From positions 1-29,056 of the forward strand of contig SCSY01000044.1 of NCBI GenBank assembly GCA_004298625.1: 29,056 bases of DNA, given 5' to 3'. Shown in pieces: positions 13,480 to 22,195 of the stretch. Position 1 is the first letter of the stretch, and each line of letters opens with the position of its first letter. The translations under genes were made by a program, and so were the position numbers. The notes under the pieces are model-generated. The model was not told where the DNA came from and did not search any database. It saw only the letters and a program-made list of their open reading frames with translations. The DNA comes from Nitrospirota bacterium (GTDB lineage Bacteria; Nitrospirota; Thermodesulfovibrionia; Thermodesulfovibrionales; UBA1546).

Positions 13480-15510
13480 ATGGATGCAGACGAGTGGAGA
13501 GATTCAGGCAATAATATGGTTCTAAAATCCAAGATTATCACAGTCTTAATAGTAGTGCTGCTTTTAACCATCGGCACATCTGCGGCTGTTGTCCTCAGGG
13601 TTCAGTCCAGGATGATGATAGAATCAAAGGTTAAGGACGTGGAGGTTTTAAGCGATCTCATTGAAAGAAGCATCACGGATGCAATGGAAAGCGGAAGAAC
13701 AGCCAATGTGCAGAAAATAATCGAGAATATCGGAAAGAATCAGGAAATAACAACCCTCAGAATACTTTCAACAAGCGGCAGCATAGTAAAATCAAAGGTG
13801 TCTGATGAAATAGGCATGAGGGCAAAAGAATATACGCTGTCCGGCAACGACCAGCAAAAGCAGCCTGTATTAAGCGAGGAATCCATAACTTATTTCAAGG
13901 CTATATCAAATAAACCCGAGTGTTACGGCTGTCATAGCAAAGAAACCAAGGTTGCCGGAATAATACAGATTAAATACGACATGTCGAGAAGCAGAAACGA
14001 CATAATGGCCATAAAACGGTTTCTTGTTTTTTCCAATATCCTTTCAGTTCTTGTTGTGGCGGTTATTTTAAGCATCCTGTTTTCAAAGCTCATATTGAAG
14101 CCTCTGAAGAATGTCCTTTCAGCCATGAAGGAGTTCGAGGCCGGGAATTGGGAGGCTAAGGCCCAGGCAACAGGCAATGATGAGCTCGGCATTATCAGCC
14201 GGGCCTTTAACAAGATGACGGACGAGGTCAGGGGCATTCATGAAAAAAGCTTACGGAAAGAGAAGGAGTTGTCAAAGATAAAGCTGGACCTTGAACATAA
14301 GAGAAAACTGGAGGAATTAAACGCCCAGCTTCAGTTCAAGATAAAAGAGGTCGAAACAGCCAACAAGACTGTTGTTACACTCTCAAAAGAGGTGAAATCA
14401 AAGAACGTAGAACTCGAAAAAATGATTGAAAGGCTGCGGCGGATAAATGAAGTCGGAAAGATGCTGAGTTCGATTATCGAGACAGATGAACTTATAAAGC
14501 TGATAATAAAGACGACTGCTGAACTGCTGACTGCGGGAAGAGGCGCGATCTACCTGAAACGGAATGAGAAACCCTCTCTTACGCTGAAGTATCATCACGG
14601 CATCGGGGTCGAGGATTTTGGAGATATGGCTCTGGATTTTAAGCCTATTTACAGCGAACTTATGGATAACGGCAGCCCTCTGATAATACATGAAAAAGAC
14701 ATTGCCAGAAAAACCAGCTTCGGCATCAATAACTCCGCCATAGGCGTGCCCTTGAAGATGAAGGGTCAGGTGATAGGCGCAATGCTGCTGGAAGATAAGC
14801 TTGACGGAGCGTCTTTCACAGATGATGAACTTGAATTGCTTACAACACTTTCAAATCAGGCTATGGTTTCGATCGAAAACGCATGGCTGTATGAAAGAGT
14901 GAAAAATAATTATTTTGCAACCATCCAGTCGCTCGTAAATGCGCTTGAGGCGAACGACAGATACACAAAGGGCCATTCCGAAAGGGTCAGATACCTGGCT
15001 ATCGAACTCGGCAGGTATATGGGGCTTGACTTCAGAGAGATTGAGGTGCTCGAACACGCTGCGATTCTCCATGATATAGGAAAAATCGGGATAGACTCGA
15101 TGGTGCTTAATAAAGAAGGAAAACTTACCTCAAATGAGTATGGTCTTGTAAAGGCCCATCCCCTGATAGGAGATGAAATACTCGGGCCTATTGACACACT
15201 TGCAGGCGTGAGGACCACGATTATACAGCATCATGAAAGGTATGACGGAAGAGGTTATCCTTACGGCATTCCGGGAGATGAGATATCGCTCAAGGCAAGG
15301 ATACTTGCTGTTATTGACACCTTTGACGCCATGCTGACAGACAGGCCTTACAGGCGATCTCTGACCTTATTCAGGGCAAAAGAGGAGTTGAGGCACGGAG
15401 CCGGTTCACAGTTCGACCCGTATGTCGTTAATGCATTCCTTGATCTGCTCGATCAAAGGGAAGAGGAGCTTCTTCTTACCGCAGGTTATAACCTTTCGAT
15501 GGCTGATTAG
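13480..15510 (+). CDS. Membrane sensor with periplasmic c-type haem motif, HAMP, GAF and HD-GYP
   Basis: 676 aa. Order: transmembrane helix 1 (about 17-39), a periplasmic sensor (40-180) with CYGCH (148-152, a CxxCH haem-c site), helix 2 (183-203), HAMP (204-256), coiled coil (257-335), GAF (340-470) and HD-GYP (about 480-660). HD-GYP residues are intact: HD at 531-532, HHERYDGRGYP at 584-594. It should therefore hydrolyse cyclic di-GMP to GMP or pGpG. The haem suggests that redox state or a gas ligand is sensed outside the inner membrane. The alternative start at 13516 (MVLKSKIITV) has a better N-terminus and AGG nearby. A TATAAT lies at 13460-13465. The 3' end overlaps convergent ridA by four bases. 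Confidence 0.9.
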   Translation: MDADEWRDSGNNMVLKSKIITVLIVVLLLTIGTSAAVVLRVQSRMMIESKVKDVEVLSDLIERSITDAMESGRTANVQKIIENIGKNQEITTLRILSTSGSIVKSKVSDEIGMRAKEYTLSGNDQQKQPVLSEESITYFKAISNKPECYGCHSKETKVAGIIQIKYDMSRSRNDIMAIKRFLVFSNILSVLVVAVILSILFSKLILKPLKNVLSAMKEFEAGNWEAKAQATGNDELGIISRAFNKMTDEVRGIHEKSLRKEKELSKIKLDLEHKRKLEELNAQLQFKIKEVETANKTVVTLSKEVKSKNVELEKMIERLRRINEVGKMLSSIIETDELIKLIIKTTAELLTAGRGAIYLKRNEKPSLTLKYHHGIGVEDFGDMALDFKPIYSELMDNGSPLIIHEKDIARKTSFGINNSAIGVPLKMKGQVIGAMLLEDKLDGASFTDDELELLTTLSNQAMVSIENAWLYERVKNNYFATIQSLVNALEANDRYTKGHSERVRYLAIELGRYMGLDFREIEVLEHAAILHDIGKIGIDSMVLNKEGKLTSNEYGLVKAHPLIGDEILGPIDTLAGVRTTIIQHHERYDGRGYPYGIPGDEISLKARILAVIDTFDAMLTDRPYRRSLTLFRAKEELRHGAGSQFDPYVVNAFLDLLDQREEELLLTAGYNLSMAD

Positions 15511-15965
15511 GAAAGCTCGAAGATAAACTCTACTTCAAGCGGCGAATTAAGGGGAAGCGCTGAGACGCCGACCGCAACTCTCGCATGCCGGCCTTCATCT
15601 CCGAATATCTCGAAAAGAAAATCCGACGCGGCATTTAATACCTTAGGCTGCTCAATAAAATCCGGAGCTGAAGCAATAAAGCCCGTCAGCTTTACGCATT
15701 TTTTTATCCTGTCAATGCTTCCGGTATGAGACCTGACCACAGAAAGCGCATTAATCACCGTCTGTTTGGCCTCTCCCTGCGCCTCTCCGAGGGATACGGC
15801 TTCTCCAACCCTGCCTGTCAACATAAGTTTCCCGTCCCTCAACGGAAGTATGCCGCTTAAGAAAAGTAGATTCCCCGCCTGAACGCATGGGACATAAGAG
15901 CCGAGAGGTCGCGGCGCCTCCGGAAGAGAGATTCCTAATTCCTTAAGCCTTTCCTCAGGTAACAT
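15507..15965 (-). CDS. RidA/YjgF-family protein
   Basis: 152 aa. RidA proteins hydrolyse reactive enamine/imine intermediates made by PLP enzymes. The pattern LGSYVPCVQAGNLLFLSGILPLRDGKL, VGEAVSLGEAQGEAKQTVINALSVV and VGVSALPLNSPLEVEFIFEL (each read in parts) is that of the longer YjgF/Rid subfamily, not short RidA proper. The arginine of classical RidA (Arg105, in the segment before the last strand) lies within ARVAVGVSALPL, so it may be kept. It starts at the last base of leuC (TAATG coupling), so it is likely cotranscribed with branched-chain synthesis, where threonine-derived enamines arise. Confidence 0.88.
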   Translation of the reverse strand: MLPEERLKELGISLPEAPRPLGSYVPCVQAGNLLFLSGILPLRDGKLMLTGRVGEAVSLGEAQGEAKQTVINALSVVRSHTGSIDRIKKCVKLTGFIASAPDFIEQPKVLNAASDFLFEIFGDEGRHARVAVGVSALPLNSPLEVEFIFELS

Positions 15966-17224
15966 TATAGTCCGAGTTCCTCGGGAGTTCCTATTCTTCC
16001 GAGGACTGCCGATGCCGCGGCAACAGCCGGATTAGAAAGATATACCTCGCTCTCAGGGTGTCCCATCCTCCCGATAAAATTTCTGTTTGTTGTTGCCAGC
16101 GCTCTTTCTCCCTTTGCAAGTATGCCCATATGGCCTCCGAGGCACGGCCCGCACGTAGGAGTTGAAACAACAGCCTCTGCGTCAATGAAGATTTCCAGAA
16201 GCTTTTCCTTCATCGCCTGTTTGTATATCTGCTGGGTCGCAGGGATGACGATAAGCCGCGCATTCGGGTTAACCTTTCTGCCTTTTATTACCAAAGCAGC
16301 TTCCCTCAGGTCTTCAAGCCTTCCATTCGTGCATGAGCCTATGACTATCTGGTCTATGGCGATATTTGAAAGCTCTGCCGCAGGTTTTGTGTTTGAGGGA
16401 AGATGAGGGCACGAGACTGTTAATGGTATCTTTGAACAGTCGTATTCTCTGACATCGCTATATTTCGAGTTCTTGTCGGATTTGTAGAATTTAAATTCCC
16501 TCTTTGCCCTGCCTTTTTCATATTTCCTTGTAATTTTATCAGGCGCGATGATCCCGTTTTTGCCGCCTGCCTCAATAGCCATATTGCACATTGTAAGTCT
16601 TCCGTACATCGGAAGACTTGATATTACTTCACCCTCAAATTCCATTGCCTTATAGAGAGCTCCGTCAACTCCGATGTCTCCGATTGTATGAAGTATTAAA
16701 TCCTTTCCGCCTACCCATTTGTTGAGCTTCCCATGATATATGAACTTCATGGACTCAGGAACCTTGAACCAGCATTCTCCAGTTGCCATTGCAGATGCAA
16801 CATCCGTTGAACCAACGCCTGTGGCAAATGCGCCCAATGCTCCATACGTGCAGGTATGGCTGTCGGCGCCTATGACCAAATCTCCCGGGACGACAAGTCC
16901 CTGCTCCGGCAATAATGCATGTTCGACTCCCATCCTTCCGACCTCAAAGTAAAGGCCGAGGCTGTATTCTTTTGAAAAACTGCGCAGCAATTTGCACTGT
17001 TCGGCGGCCTTGATGTCTTTCTGAGGCGCAAAATGGTCCGGGATGAACGCAACTCTATTCCTGTCAAAAACATCGCTTGCGCCGATCTTTTTAAACTCCT
17101 GAATTGCTATGGGCGCAGTGATGTCGTTTGCAAGTATCATGTCAACTTTTGCATTGATTAATTCTCCCGGCTCAACTTTCTTTTTGCCTGTGTGAGCGGC
17201 AAGTATCTTTTCCGTAATCGTCAT
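15965..17224 (-). CDS. leuC: 3-isopropylmalate/homoaconitate dehydratase, large subunit
   Basis: 419 aa, an aconitase-family large subunit of the short LeuC class. Motifs: GADSHTCTYGALGAFATGVGSTD for substrate/iron-sulfur binding, IGSCTNGR and TPTCGPCLGGHMG (cluster cysteines). It would isomerise 2- to 3-isopropylmalate for leucine synthesis. The small subunit LeuD is not adjacent: the next downstream gene is ridA and then a convergent gene. Homoaconitase or other hydro-lyase use cannot be excluded. It lies in the same orientation as the ilvC-psd-pssA-leuA cluster, but separated by a HEPN/MNT pair and a plus-strand gene. Confidence 0.9.
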   Translation of the reverse strand: MTITEKILAAHTGKKKVEPGELINAKVDMILANDITAPIAIQEFKKIGASDVFDRNRVAFIPDHFAPQKDIKAAEQCKLLRSFSKEYSLGLYFEVGRMGVEHALLPEQGLVVPGDLVIGADSHTCTYGALGAFATGVGSTDVASAMATGECWFKVPESMKFIYHGKLNKWVGGKDLILHTIGDIGVDGALYKAMEFEGEVISSLPMYGRLTMCNMAIEAGGKNGIIAPDKITRKYEKGRAKREFKFYKSDKNSKYSDVREYDCSKIPLTVSCPHLPSNTKPAAELSNIAIDQIVIGSCTNGRLEDLREAALVIKGRKVNPNARLIVIPATQQIYKQAMKEKLLEIFIDAEAVVSTPTCGPCLGGHMGILAKGERALATTNRNFIGRMGHPESEVYLSNPAVAAASAVLGRIGTPEELGL

Positions 17225-17237
17225 TATTCTCTCCGTT

Positions 17238-17645
17238 TCACGTTAAAATCTTTTTTCTTGCTTTATCCATTGTGCGTATAATTTTTTCAGTTATGATTAT
17301 AGAGTCTTCTGCATCAGCCTTATTTACCGTTTCGAAGTCTCCATAGTCAACGTCTGTTCTTCTTGATAGGAGAACCTTAAATTTTTTGATAATATCAACC
17401 GGCAGAATTCCCGGCTTGATGAACCTCAGGCTCAACATTGTAACAATCCCTTCGTGTGTTTCAGGATTTGCCCCTTCGAGAATCAGTATTGCGCGCGCCG
17501 CGCTAAGGGCTGCGTAATAGCTTCGGTTTATGGCGGTCTTATATCGGTTTTCTTTGAAATTTGCTTTAGCGTCTTCAAAAAACTCATATGCCCTTGCCAT
17601 TCTGATATTGCTTAGCGACTTTTTATCTTTTGATTCAAGGGTCAT
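17238..17645 (-). CDS. HEPN-domain protein (toxin of HEPN/MNT pair)
   Basis: 135 aa. The pattern YEFFEDAKANFKENRYKTAINRSYYAALSAARAILILEG, with NPETHEGIV further on, is the HEPN helical bundle (PF05168 class). HEPN toxins are RNases; the RX4-6H motif is typical, and the R...DY pattern here (SRRTDVDYGDF) corresponds to the usual C-terminal helix signature. It begins at the ATGA overlap with the upstream nucleotidyltransferase, so the pair is coupled. The likely role is a type VII toxin-antitoxin system in which the MNT partner neutralises the HEPN toxin by AMPylation. Confidence 0.85.
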   Translation of the reverse strand: MTLESKDKKSLSNIRMARAYEFFEDAKANFKENRYKTAINRSYYAALSAARAILILEGANPETHEGIVTMLSLRFIKPGILPVDIIKKFKVLLSRRTDVDYGDFETVNKADAEDSIIITEKIIRTMDKARKKILT

Positions 17646-17965
17646 AATTTAACCCCTTCCCTCATAATATTTTCATAAAAAGGAGTGTGAAACTTTTTTT
17701 CCATTTTAAATGAGCGAATGTCTTTTATCACCGGCGCAAACGATAGTCCGCTCTTTGTCTCCTCATCTACAAAGATATTGATAATCCCGGACTCTATTTC
17801 AGGGCTTTTGTCTTTCACAACCACAAGCACATCAAAATCAGACCACTCGTTATGATCTCCCCTTACCCTCGATCCGAAGGCATGGACTGAGATAATCCTA
17901 TCTGCAAATCTCTCCTTGAGCTTTCCTGTAAGCCGTTTTAATATCCCCTTTTCATATGTATGCAT
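17642..17965 (-). CDS. MNT-type minimal nucleotidyltransferase (antitoxin of HEPN/MNT pair)
   Basis: 107 aa. AFGSRVRGDHNEWSDFDVLVVV is the nucleotidyltransferase GS...D-x-D motif of MNT proteins, which AMPylate the HEPN partner. Residue order: helix, GSRVRGD (about 30-36), SDFDV (41-45), then a C-terminal helix (DIRSFKMEKKFHTPFYENI). It overlaps the HEPN start by four bases. TATAAT-like -10 on the minus strand at 17995-18000 would give a leader of about 23 bases. No Shine-Dalgarno is clear. Confidence 0.88.
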   Translation of the reverse strand: MHTYEKGILKRLTGKLKERFADRIISVHAFGSRVRGDHNEWSDFDVLVVVKDKSPEIESGIINIFVDEETKSGLSFAPVIKDIRSFKMEKKFHTPFYENIMREGVKL

Positions 17966-17994
17966 TTCAAGATTCCCTAACAGTGTTTAACAAT

Positions 17995-18000
17995 ATTATA
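17995..18000 (-). promoter_or_regulatory. Putative -10 element of the MNT/HEPN pair
   Basis: TATAAT on the minus strand, preceded by ATG as in the brnT and HD-GYP upstream regions (ATGTATAAT). No good -35 is found at 16-18 bases. Confidence 0.35.
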
Positions 18001-18051
18001 CATGACAAAATATTTTAAATATGAAACTATTATATCCCTACTCGGGGATGA

Positions 18052-18080
18052 TTGACAAGGGAGGCATACTCTGATAGCAT
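18052..18080 (+). promoter_or_regulatory. Promoter of the small membrane protein gene
   Basis: TTGACA (18052-18057) and TAGCAT (18075-18080) are separated by 17 bases. The ATG of the next gene is at 18101. Confidence 0.55.
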
Positions 18081-18100
18081 TCAATCAAAATTTCAGCAAT

Positions 18101-18484
18101 ATGAAACATAAACAAAAAATCTATGGCGGAGTGCAGGGAATGGTCGGGTTTTTATTATCCCCTTTATCGTGGTGGAATGATATATACGTTAATATCCCTC
18201 TGGCTTATGTCGGAGCATGGATAGTGAGCCTGATATATAAACCGGCATTTCTTACGGCCTTTGTCATTAACTACTGGATAACGAATATTCTCGGTTTTGT
18301 CCTTATGCACAAAGGAGCAAGTAAGCTTGCGAAAAAAGAAGGGACCATAAAACCATATACGCAAAAAGATATCGTGAAAGATATTTTCATATCGCTGGCT
18401 TATACGGCCTTGATGGTCGTGTTGATAAAACTAAAGGCAGTCAGGCCCATTAAAGAATATTTTTCAAGCAAGATTTTTTATTGA
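18101..18484 (+). CDS. Small multi-pass membrane protein of unknown family
   Basis: 127 aa. Three hydrophobic segments are visible: about 12-45 (VQGMVGFLLSPLSWW ... LAYVGAWIV), 48-70 (AFLTAFVINYWITNILGFVLM) and 95-112 (IFISLAYTALMVVLI). A basic C-terminus follows. No signature that I recognise is present. It has its own promoter-like sequence and runs against the minus-strand gene, overlapping its 3' end by seven bases. It may be a lone insertion into the leucine gene region. No function is proposed. Confidence 0.65.
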   Translation: MKHKQKIYGGVQGMVGFLLSPLSWWNDIYVNIPLAYVGAWIVSLIYKPAFLTAFVINYWITNILGFVLMHKGASKLAKKEGTIKPYTQKDIVKDIFISLAYTALMVVLIKLKAVRPIKEYFSSKIFY

Positions 18485-19974
18485 AGACTCGCAGCGTTGC
18501 GTTTGAAAATCTTACGGAAATGGAACCCGTAAATCGTAAGGGTGATTGCAAGAGGGAAAAGCCGCGGCCTGCGGAACAAAGACCAGAAAAAAAGCCTCCA
18601 GTAATAGAACCTTTCCCTTCCTATTATCCCAAGGCGGAAAATGGACTTAAAGCCGGCTTTCAGGTGACTGAGCCTGAAATGAAAAGTTTTTCCCTGCTTC
18701 GGTTTATACTCTTTCAGGAATTTTTTAACCCTCGCATAGTAATGCTTTGGAGAATAAATAGTGTGAACAACTTTCTTGTAGCCGCTGATAAGTTTTTCAC
18801 GGCTCATCATTGGGGTGAAATTAATGGAAAAATCGGTGTTGTCCCCGGATGACGCATTTAATAACCTGCCTTCTTTATTCAGGCGGTGATAGAGTTTGGT
18901 GCCGTGAGGGGCATTCAGCAGCCCGACCATTGCGGTGGCAATCCCGCTTTCCTGGATAAATGCGATAAGCCGTTCAAAGATAGAGGCCGGATCCTTATCA
19001 AATCCAACGATGAACCCCGCCTGCACCTCTAAACCCGAGTGCTGGATCTTTTTGACACATGCTACGAGATCGCGGTTCCTGTTTTGGATCTTGCTGCACT
19101 CCGCAAGGCTTTCTTCATTTGGAGTCTCGATCCCGATAAATACCGTGTCGAACCCGGCCTGGACCATAAGATGTATAAGTTCTTCATCATCGGATAGGTT
19201 GATTGATACCTCGGTAGAAAGCGCAAACGGGTGCTTTCTTTTTTTCATCCATTCGGTGATTGCAGGAAGGATTTCCCTTTTTAACTTCGCCTTATTGCCG
19301 ATGAAGTTGTCGTCGACAAAGAATACGCCGCCTCTCCATCCGTTCGAGTAGAGGTTTTCCAGTTCTGCGACTACTTGTTCCTTTTCCTTTGTCCTCGGCA
19401 CGCGTCCATAGAGCACAGTTATATTGCAGAATTCGCAGTCAAACGGACATCCCCTTGAATACTGGATGTTTGCCGATGCATATTTTTTTAAATCCGCAAG
19501 TTCCCATAGCGGCAAAGGGGTATTTCTGATGTCTGCGCGCTGCCGGGAAGTGTAAATATGTCCGGCCTGTCCGTTTTTTAAATCAGCAAGGAAAGACGGA
19601 AGGGTGAGCTCGGCTTCGTCGAGCACAAGATGGTCCACATCGCCTTCGAAATCTTCAGGGATGGATGTGAATAACGGCCCGCCTGCGACAATTCTGACTC
19701 CGAGAGCTTTGCACCTGCTGATTACTGCTTTTACCGATTCCTTCTGGATTGACATCGCGCTGATAAAGACATAATCCGCCCAGAGCAAGTCTTTGTCCTT
19801 AAGGGATGTAACATTCATATCCGCAAGTCTCTTTTCCCATTTTTGCGGAAGCATCGAGGCTATGGTCAATAATCCGAGAGGCGGAAGGCTTGCCTTTTTG
19901 GAAATGAATTTCAGCGCGTATTTAAAGCTCCAGAAGGTGTCGGGATATTTTGGATAGACAAGAAGGATTTTCAC
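18478..19974 (-). CDS. B12-binding-type radical SAM protein (HpnP-like family)
   Basis: 498 aa. Domain order: N-terminal B12-binding Rossmann fold (about 1-140; ILLVYPKYPDTFWSFKYALKF and IVAGGPLF), then a radical SAM core with RGCPFDCEFC (Cys 176, 180, 183), FVDDNFIGNKAKLKREI and FIGIETPNEESLAECSKIQN. A C-terminal DUF4070-like segment follows (about 330-430), with AMVGLLNAPHGTKLYHRL. The C-terminal ~60 residues carry aromatic, basic stretches suggesting membrane contact. This family contains the hopanoid C2 methylase HpnP, but most members have unknown substrates, so I do not assign the gene. It overlaps leuA by four bases (ATGA), so it is cotranscribed. A link to lipid genes psd/pssA in the same operon is suggestive. 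Confidence 0.88.
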   Translation of the reverse strand: MKILLVYPKYPDTFWSFKYALKFISKKASLPPLGLLTIASMLPQKWEKRLADMNVTSLKDKDLLWADYVFISAMSIQKESVKAVISRCKALGVRIVAGGPLFTSIPEDFEGDVDHLVLDEAELTLPSFLADLKNGQAGHIYTSRQRADIRNTPLPLWELADLKKYASANIQYSRGCPFDCEFCNITVLYGRVPRTKEKEQVVAELENLYSNGWRGGVFFVDDNFIGNKAKLKREILPAITEWMKKRKHPFALSTEVSINLSDDEELIHLMVQAGFDTVFIGIETPNEESLAECSKIQNRNRDLVACVKKIQHSGLEVQAGFIVGFDKDPASIFERLIAFIQESGIATAMVGLLNAPHGTKLYHRLNKEGRLLNASSGDNTDFSINFTPMMSREKLISGYKKVVHTIYSPKHYYARVKKFLKEYKPKQGKTFHFRLSHLKAGFKSIFRLGIIGRERFYYWRLFFWSLFRRPRLFPLAITLTIYGFHFRKIFKRNAASLQ

Positions 19975-21479
19975 GCTGTTTTTTTCCTCATCGCGAGTTT
20001 GTTCAGCGCATTAATGTATGCCTTTGCAGCGGCAACGATAATGTCTGTGTCCGCGCCGTGACCTCTTACGGTCCTGCCTTTTTCTTCGAGGGAAACTATG
20101 ACTTCTCCAAGGGCGTCTGTCCCGCCTGTGATGCTCTTCACCTCGAATTTAAGAAGCTTGCTCTTTGTCTTTGTTATCAAAGCAATGGCTTTATATGTTG
20201 CATCTACAGGGCCGTCGCCTTTTGCGGTTTTCCGGACTGTCTTGCCCTTTACCTTCATCGCTACGCCCGACCTGGGCTCTACTTTCATGCCGCTTGAAAC
20301 CGACAGATTTACGAGGCTGTAACCTTCGGGTATCTTTGAGAACTCCTCGGAAACAAGAGTCTCTATGTCTTCATCAAAGATATTCTTCTTCTGGTCGGCG
20401 AGATGTTTGAATTTTACAAATGCGCTTTCCAGCTCTTCAGGGCTCAGGTCATAACCCAGCTCTTTGAGTCTTGCCTTGAATGCGTGCCTGCCGGAATGCT
20501 TTCCGAGCACAAGTTCCGTCTGTTTCAGGCCGACATCTTCGGGCTTTATTATCTCATAAGTCATTTTTTCTTTCAAAAGACCGTCCTGATGTATCCCTGA
20601 TTCATGGGCAAAGGCATTCGCTCCCACAATCGCCTTATTGGGCTGCACCGGTATGCCGGTTATCCTTGTCAGCAGTCTGCTTGTGCGGATGATCTCCTTT
20701 GTATTAATATTGGTCGCGGCCTGGTAAAAATCTTTTCTTGTCGCCAAATTCATCACGATCTCTTCCATAGAGCAGTTTCCTGCGCGTTCTCCAATGCCGT
20801 TTATAGTGCATTCGACCTGGCCTGCGCCGCTGAGAATAGCAGCGAGGGAATTTGCTACGGCAAGCCCGAGGTCGTTATGACAGTGCACTGATATGACTGC
20901 CGTATCTCCGATTTTTTCCTTGATTGCCCTGATCATAGAGCCGAATTCCGTGGGCGTTGCATATCCAACCGTATCAGGGATATTTACTGTAGAAGCGCCG
21001 GCCTCGATAACAGCCGTGACAACGTCTATTAAATATGGGAGTTCCGTCCTGGTTGCGTCCATGGGGGAAAACTCGACATCGTTCACAAGGCTTCGCGCAT
21101 ATTTAACCATCTCGACAGACCGCTTTAAAGCCTCTTCGCGGGTTACTCTGAACTGATATTTCAAATGTATATCCGATGTTGAATGGAAGGTATGAATCCT
21201 TTTTTTTGACGCATCCTTAACAGCCTCGTAAGCCCTCTTTATATCCGCTTCCTTGGCCCTTGCAAGCCCGGCTATGGTTGCGCCTTTAACCTCGTTTGCT
21301 ATCCTCTTGACAGCCTCAAAATCCCCGTCTGATGCCATAGGGAAGCCTGCCTCTATTATGTCAACCCCCAGCCTTACGAGCTGTTTTGCAATCTGGATCT
21401 TCTCGTCAACATTCATTGAGGCCCCGGGAGATTGTTCGCCGTCCCGAAGTGTTGTATCGAAAATCCTGATGATTCTCAC
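19971..21479 (-). CDS. leuA: 2-isopropylmalate synthase
   Basis: 502 aa. First committed enzyme of leucine synthesis: acetyl-CoA + 2-ketoisovalerate to 2-isopropylmalate. Motifs: FDTTLRDGEQSPGASM, EAGFPMASDGDFEAV, HCHNDLGLAVANSLAAI (metal site), NGIGERAGNCSMEEI and HESGIHQDG. A C-terminal regulatory domain (about 390-502) is the leucine feedback domain. It sits in the order ilvC-psd-pssA-leuA, with 4-base overlaps on both sides. Distinguishing it from citramalate synthase by eye leans to LeuA because of the SPGASM and FPMASDGDFE motifs. Confidence 0.95.
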   Translation of the reverse strand: MRIIRIFDTTLRDGEQSPGASMNVDEKIQIAKQLVRLGVDIIEAGFPMASDGDFEAVKRIANEVKGATIAGLARAKEADIKRAYEAVKDASKKRIHTFHSTSDIHLKYQFRVTREEALKRSVEMVKYARSLVNDVEFSPMDATRTELPYLIDVVTAVIEAGASTVNIPDTVGYATPTEFGSMIRAIKEKIGDTAVISVHCHNDLGLAVANSLAAILSGAGQVECTINGIGERAGNCSMEEIVMNLATRKDFYQAATNINTKEIIRTSRLLTRITGIPVQPNKAIVGANAFAHESGIHQDGLLKEKMTYEIIKPEDVGLKQTELVLGKHSGRHAFKARLKELGYDLSPEELESAFVKFKHLADQKKNIFDEDIETLVSEEFSKIPEGYSLVNLSVSSGMKVEPRSGVAMKVKGKTVRKTAKGDGPVDATYKAIALITKTKSKLLKFEVKSITGGTDALGEVIVSLEEKGRTVRGHGADTDIIVAAAKAYINALNKLAMRKKTA

Positions 21480-22195
21480 TGCCTCTCCTTTATAAGCTTA
21501 TATTTTGTGTAGTATATATATGTATTTTCTATTATACCAACAGCAAGGTAAAGCATTGCAAATACAAAGAGGGCAATCTCGGGATGCATGACCATGACGG
21601 CAAGGATTACGGCAATGGCAACCAGTATCCAGAACGGTTTCCTCTCCCTGAAATCCAGTTCTTTTGCGCCGTGAAACCTGAGAGTGCTTACCATAAGTAT
21701 CGAAAGCACAAAGGCAAGGAAAAGTATAAAAACGCTTTTTACGGCCGACCAGCCCATCTCATTATAGAAGATGGCTGTTGCAGCAACAATGGCTGCTGCG
21801 CCGGGAATAGGCATGCCTGTGAAGGATTTTTTTTCAGTGGAGCCCATCTGGACATTATACCTTGCAAGTCTTAATGCGCCGCATGCGACAAACAGGAAGG
21901 CCGCAGCCCAACCGATTCTCCCGAACGGTATAAGCGACCACTTGTAGAGAACAACGGCAGGAGCAACTCCGAATGCAACAAGATCCGACAGCGAATCAAG
22001 CTCTATCCCGAACCTTGTGGTGCTGTTAGTGAGCCTCGCTATCCAGCCGTCAAGGCCGTCAAAGACCATGGCTATCATTATGGCCCATGCAGCATGAACG
22101 TAATCTCCTTTCAGGGCTGCAAGGATTGCATAAAACCCTGAAAACATCCCGCACATCGTCAGGCTGTTTGGAAGTATGTAAATTCCTTTTCTCAT
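21476..22195 (-). CDS. pssA: CDP-diacylglycerol--serine O-phosphatidyltransferase
   Basis: 239 aa, an integral membrane enzyme making phosphatidylserine. The CDP-alcohol phosphotransferase signature (DG...AR...G...D...D) is seen as VFDGLDGWIARLTNSTTRFGIELDSLSDL. About six to seven hydrophobic segments follow. Its start overlaps psd and its end overlaps leuA by four bases each, so lipid and leucine genes are translated together. Confidence 0.95.
   Translation of the reverse strand: MRKGIYILPNSLTMCGMFSGFYAILAALKGDYVHAAWAIMIAMVFDGLDGWIARLTNSTTRFGIELDSLSDLVAFGVAPAVVLYKWSLIPFGRIGWAAAFLFVACGALRLARYNVQMGSTEKKSFTGMPIPGAAAIVAATAIFYNEMGWSAVKSVFILFLAFVLSILMVSTLRFHGAKELDFRERKPFWILVAIAVILAVMVMHPEIALFVFAMLYLAVGIIENTYIYYTKYKLIKERQ

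Noticed and set aside
18481..18852. 123-codon open frame on the plus strand
   Set aside because: Antisense to the radical SAM gene, without recognisable domains.
19971..21479. leuA as citramalate synthase (cimA)
   Set aside because: The N-terminal DTTLRDGEQSPGASM and EAGFPMASDGDFE motifs fit 2-isopropylmalate synthase better; not fully excluded.
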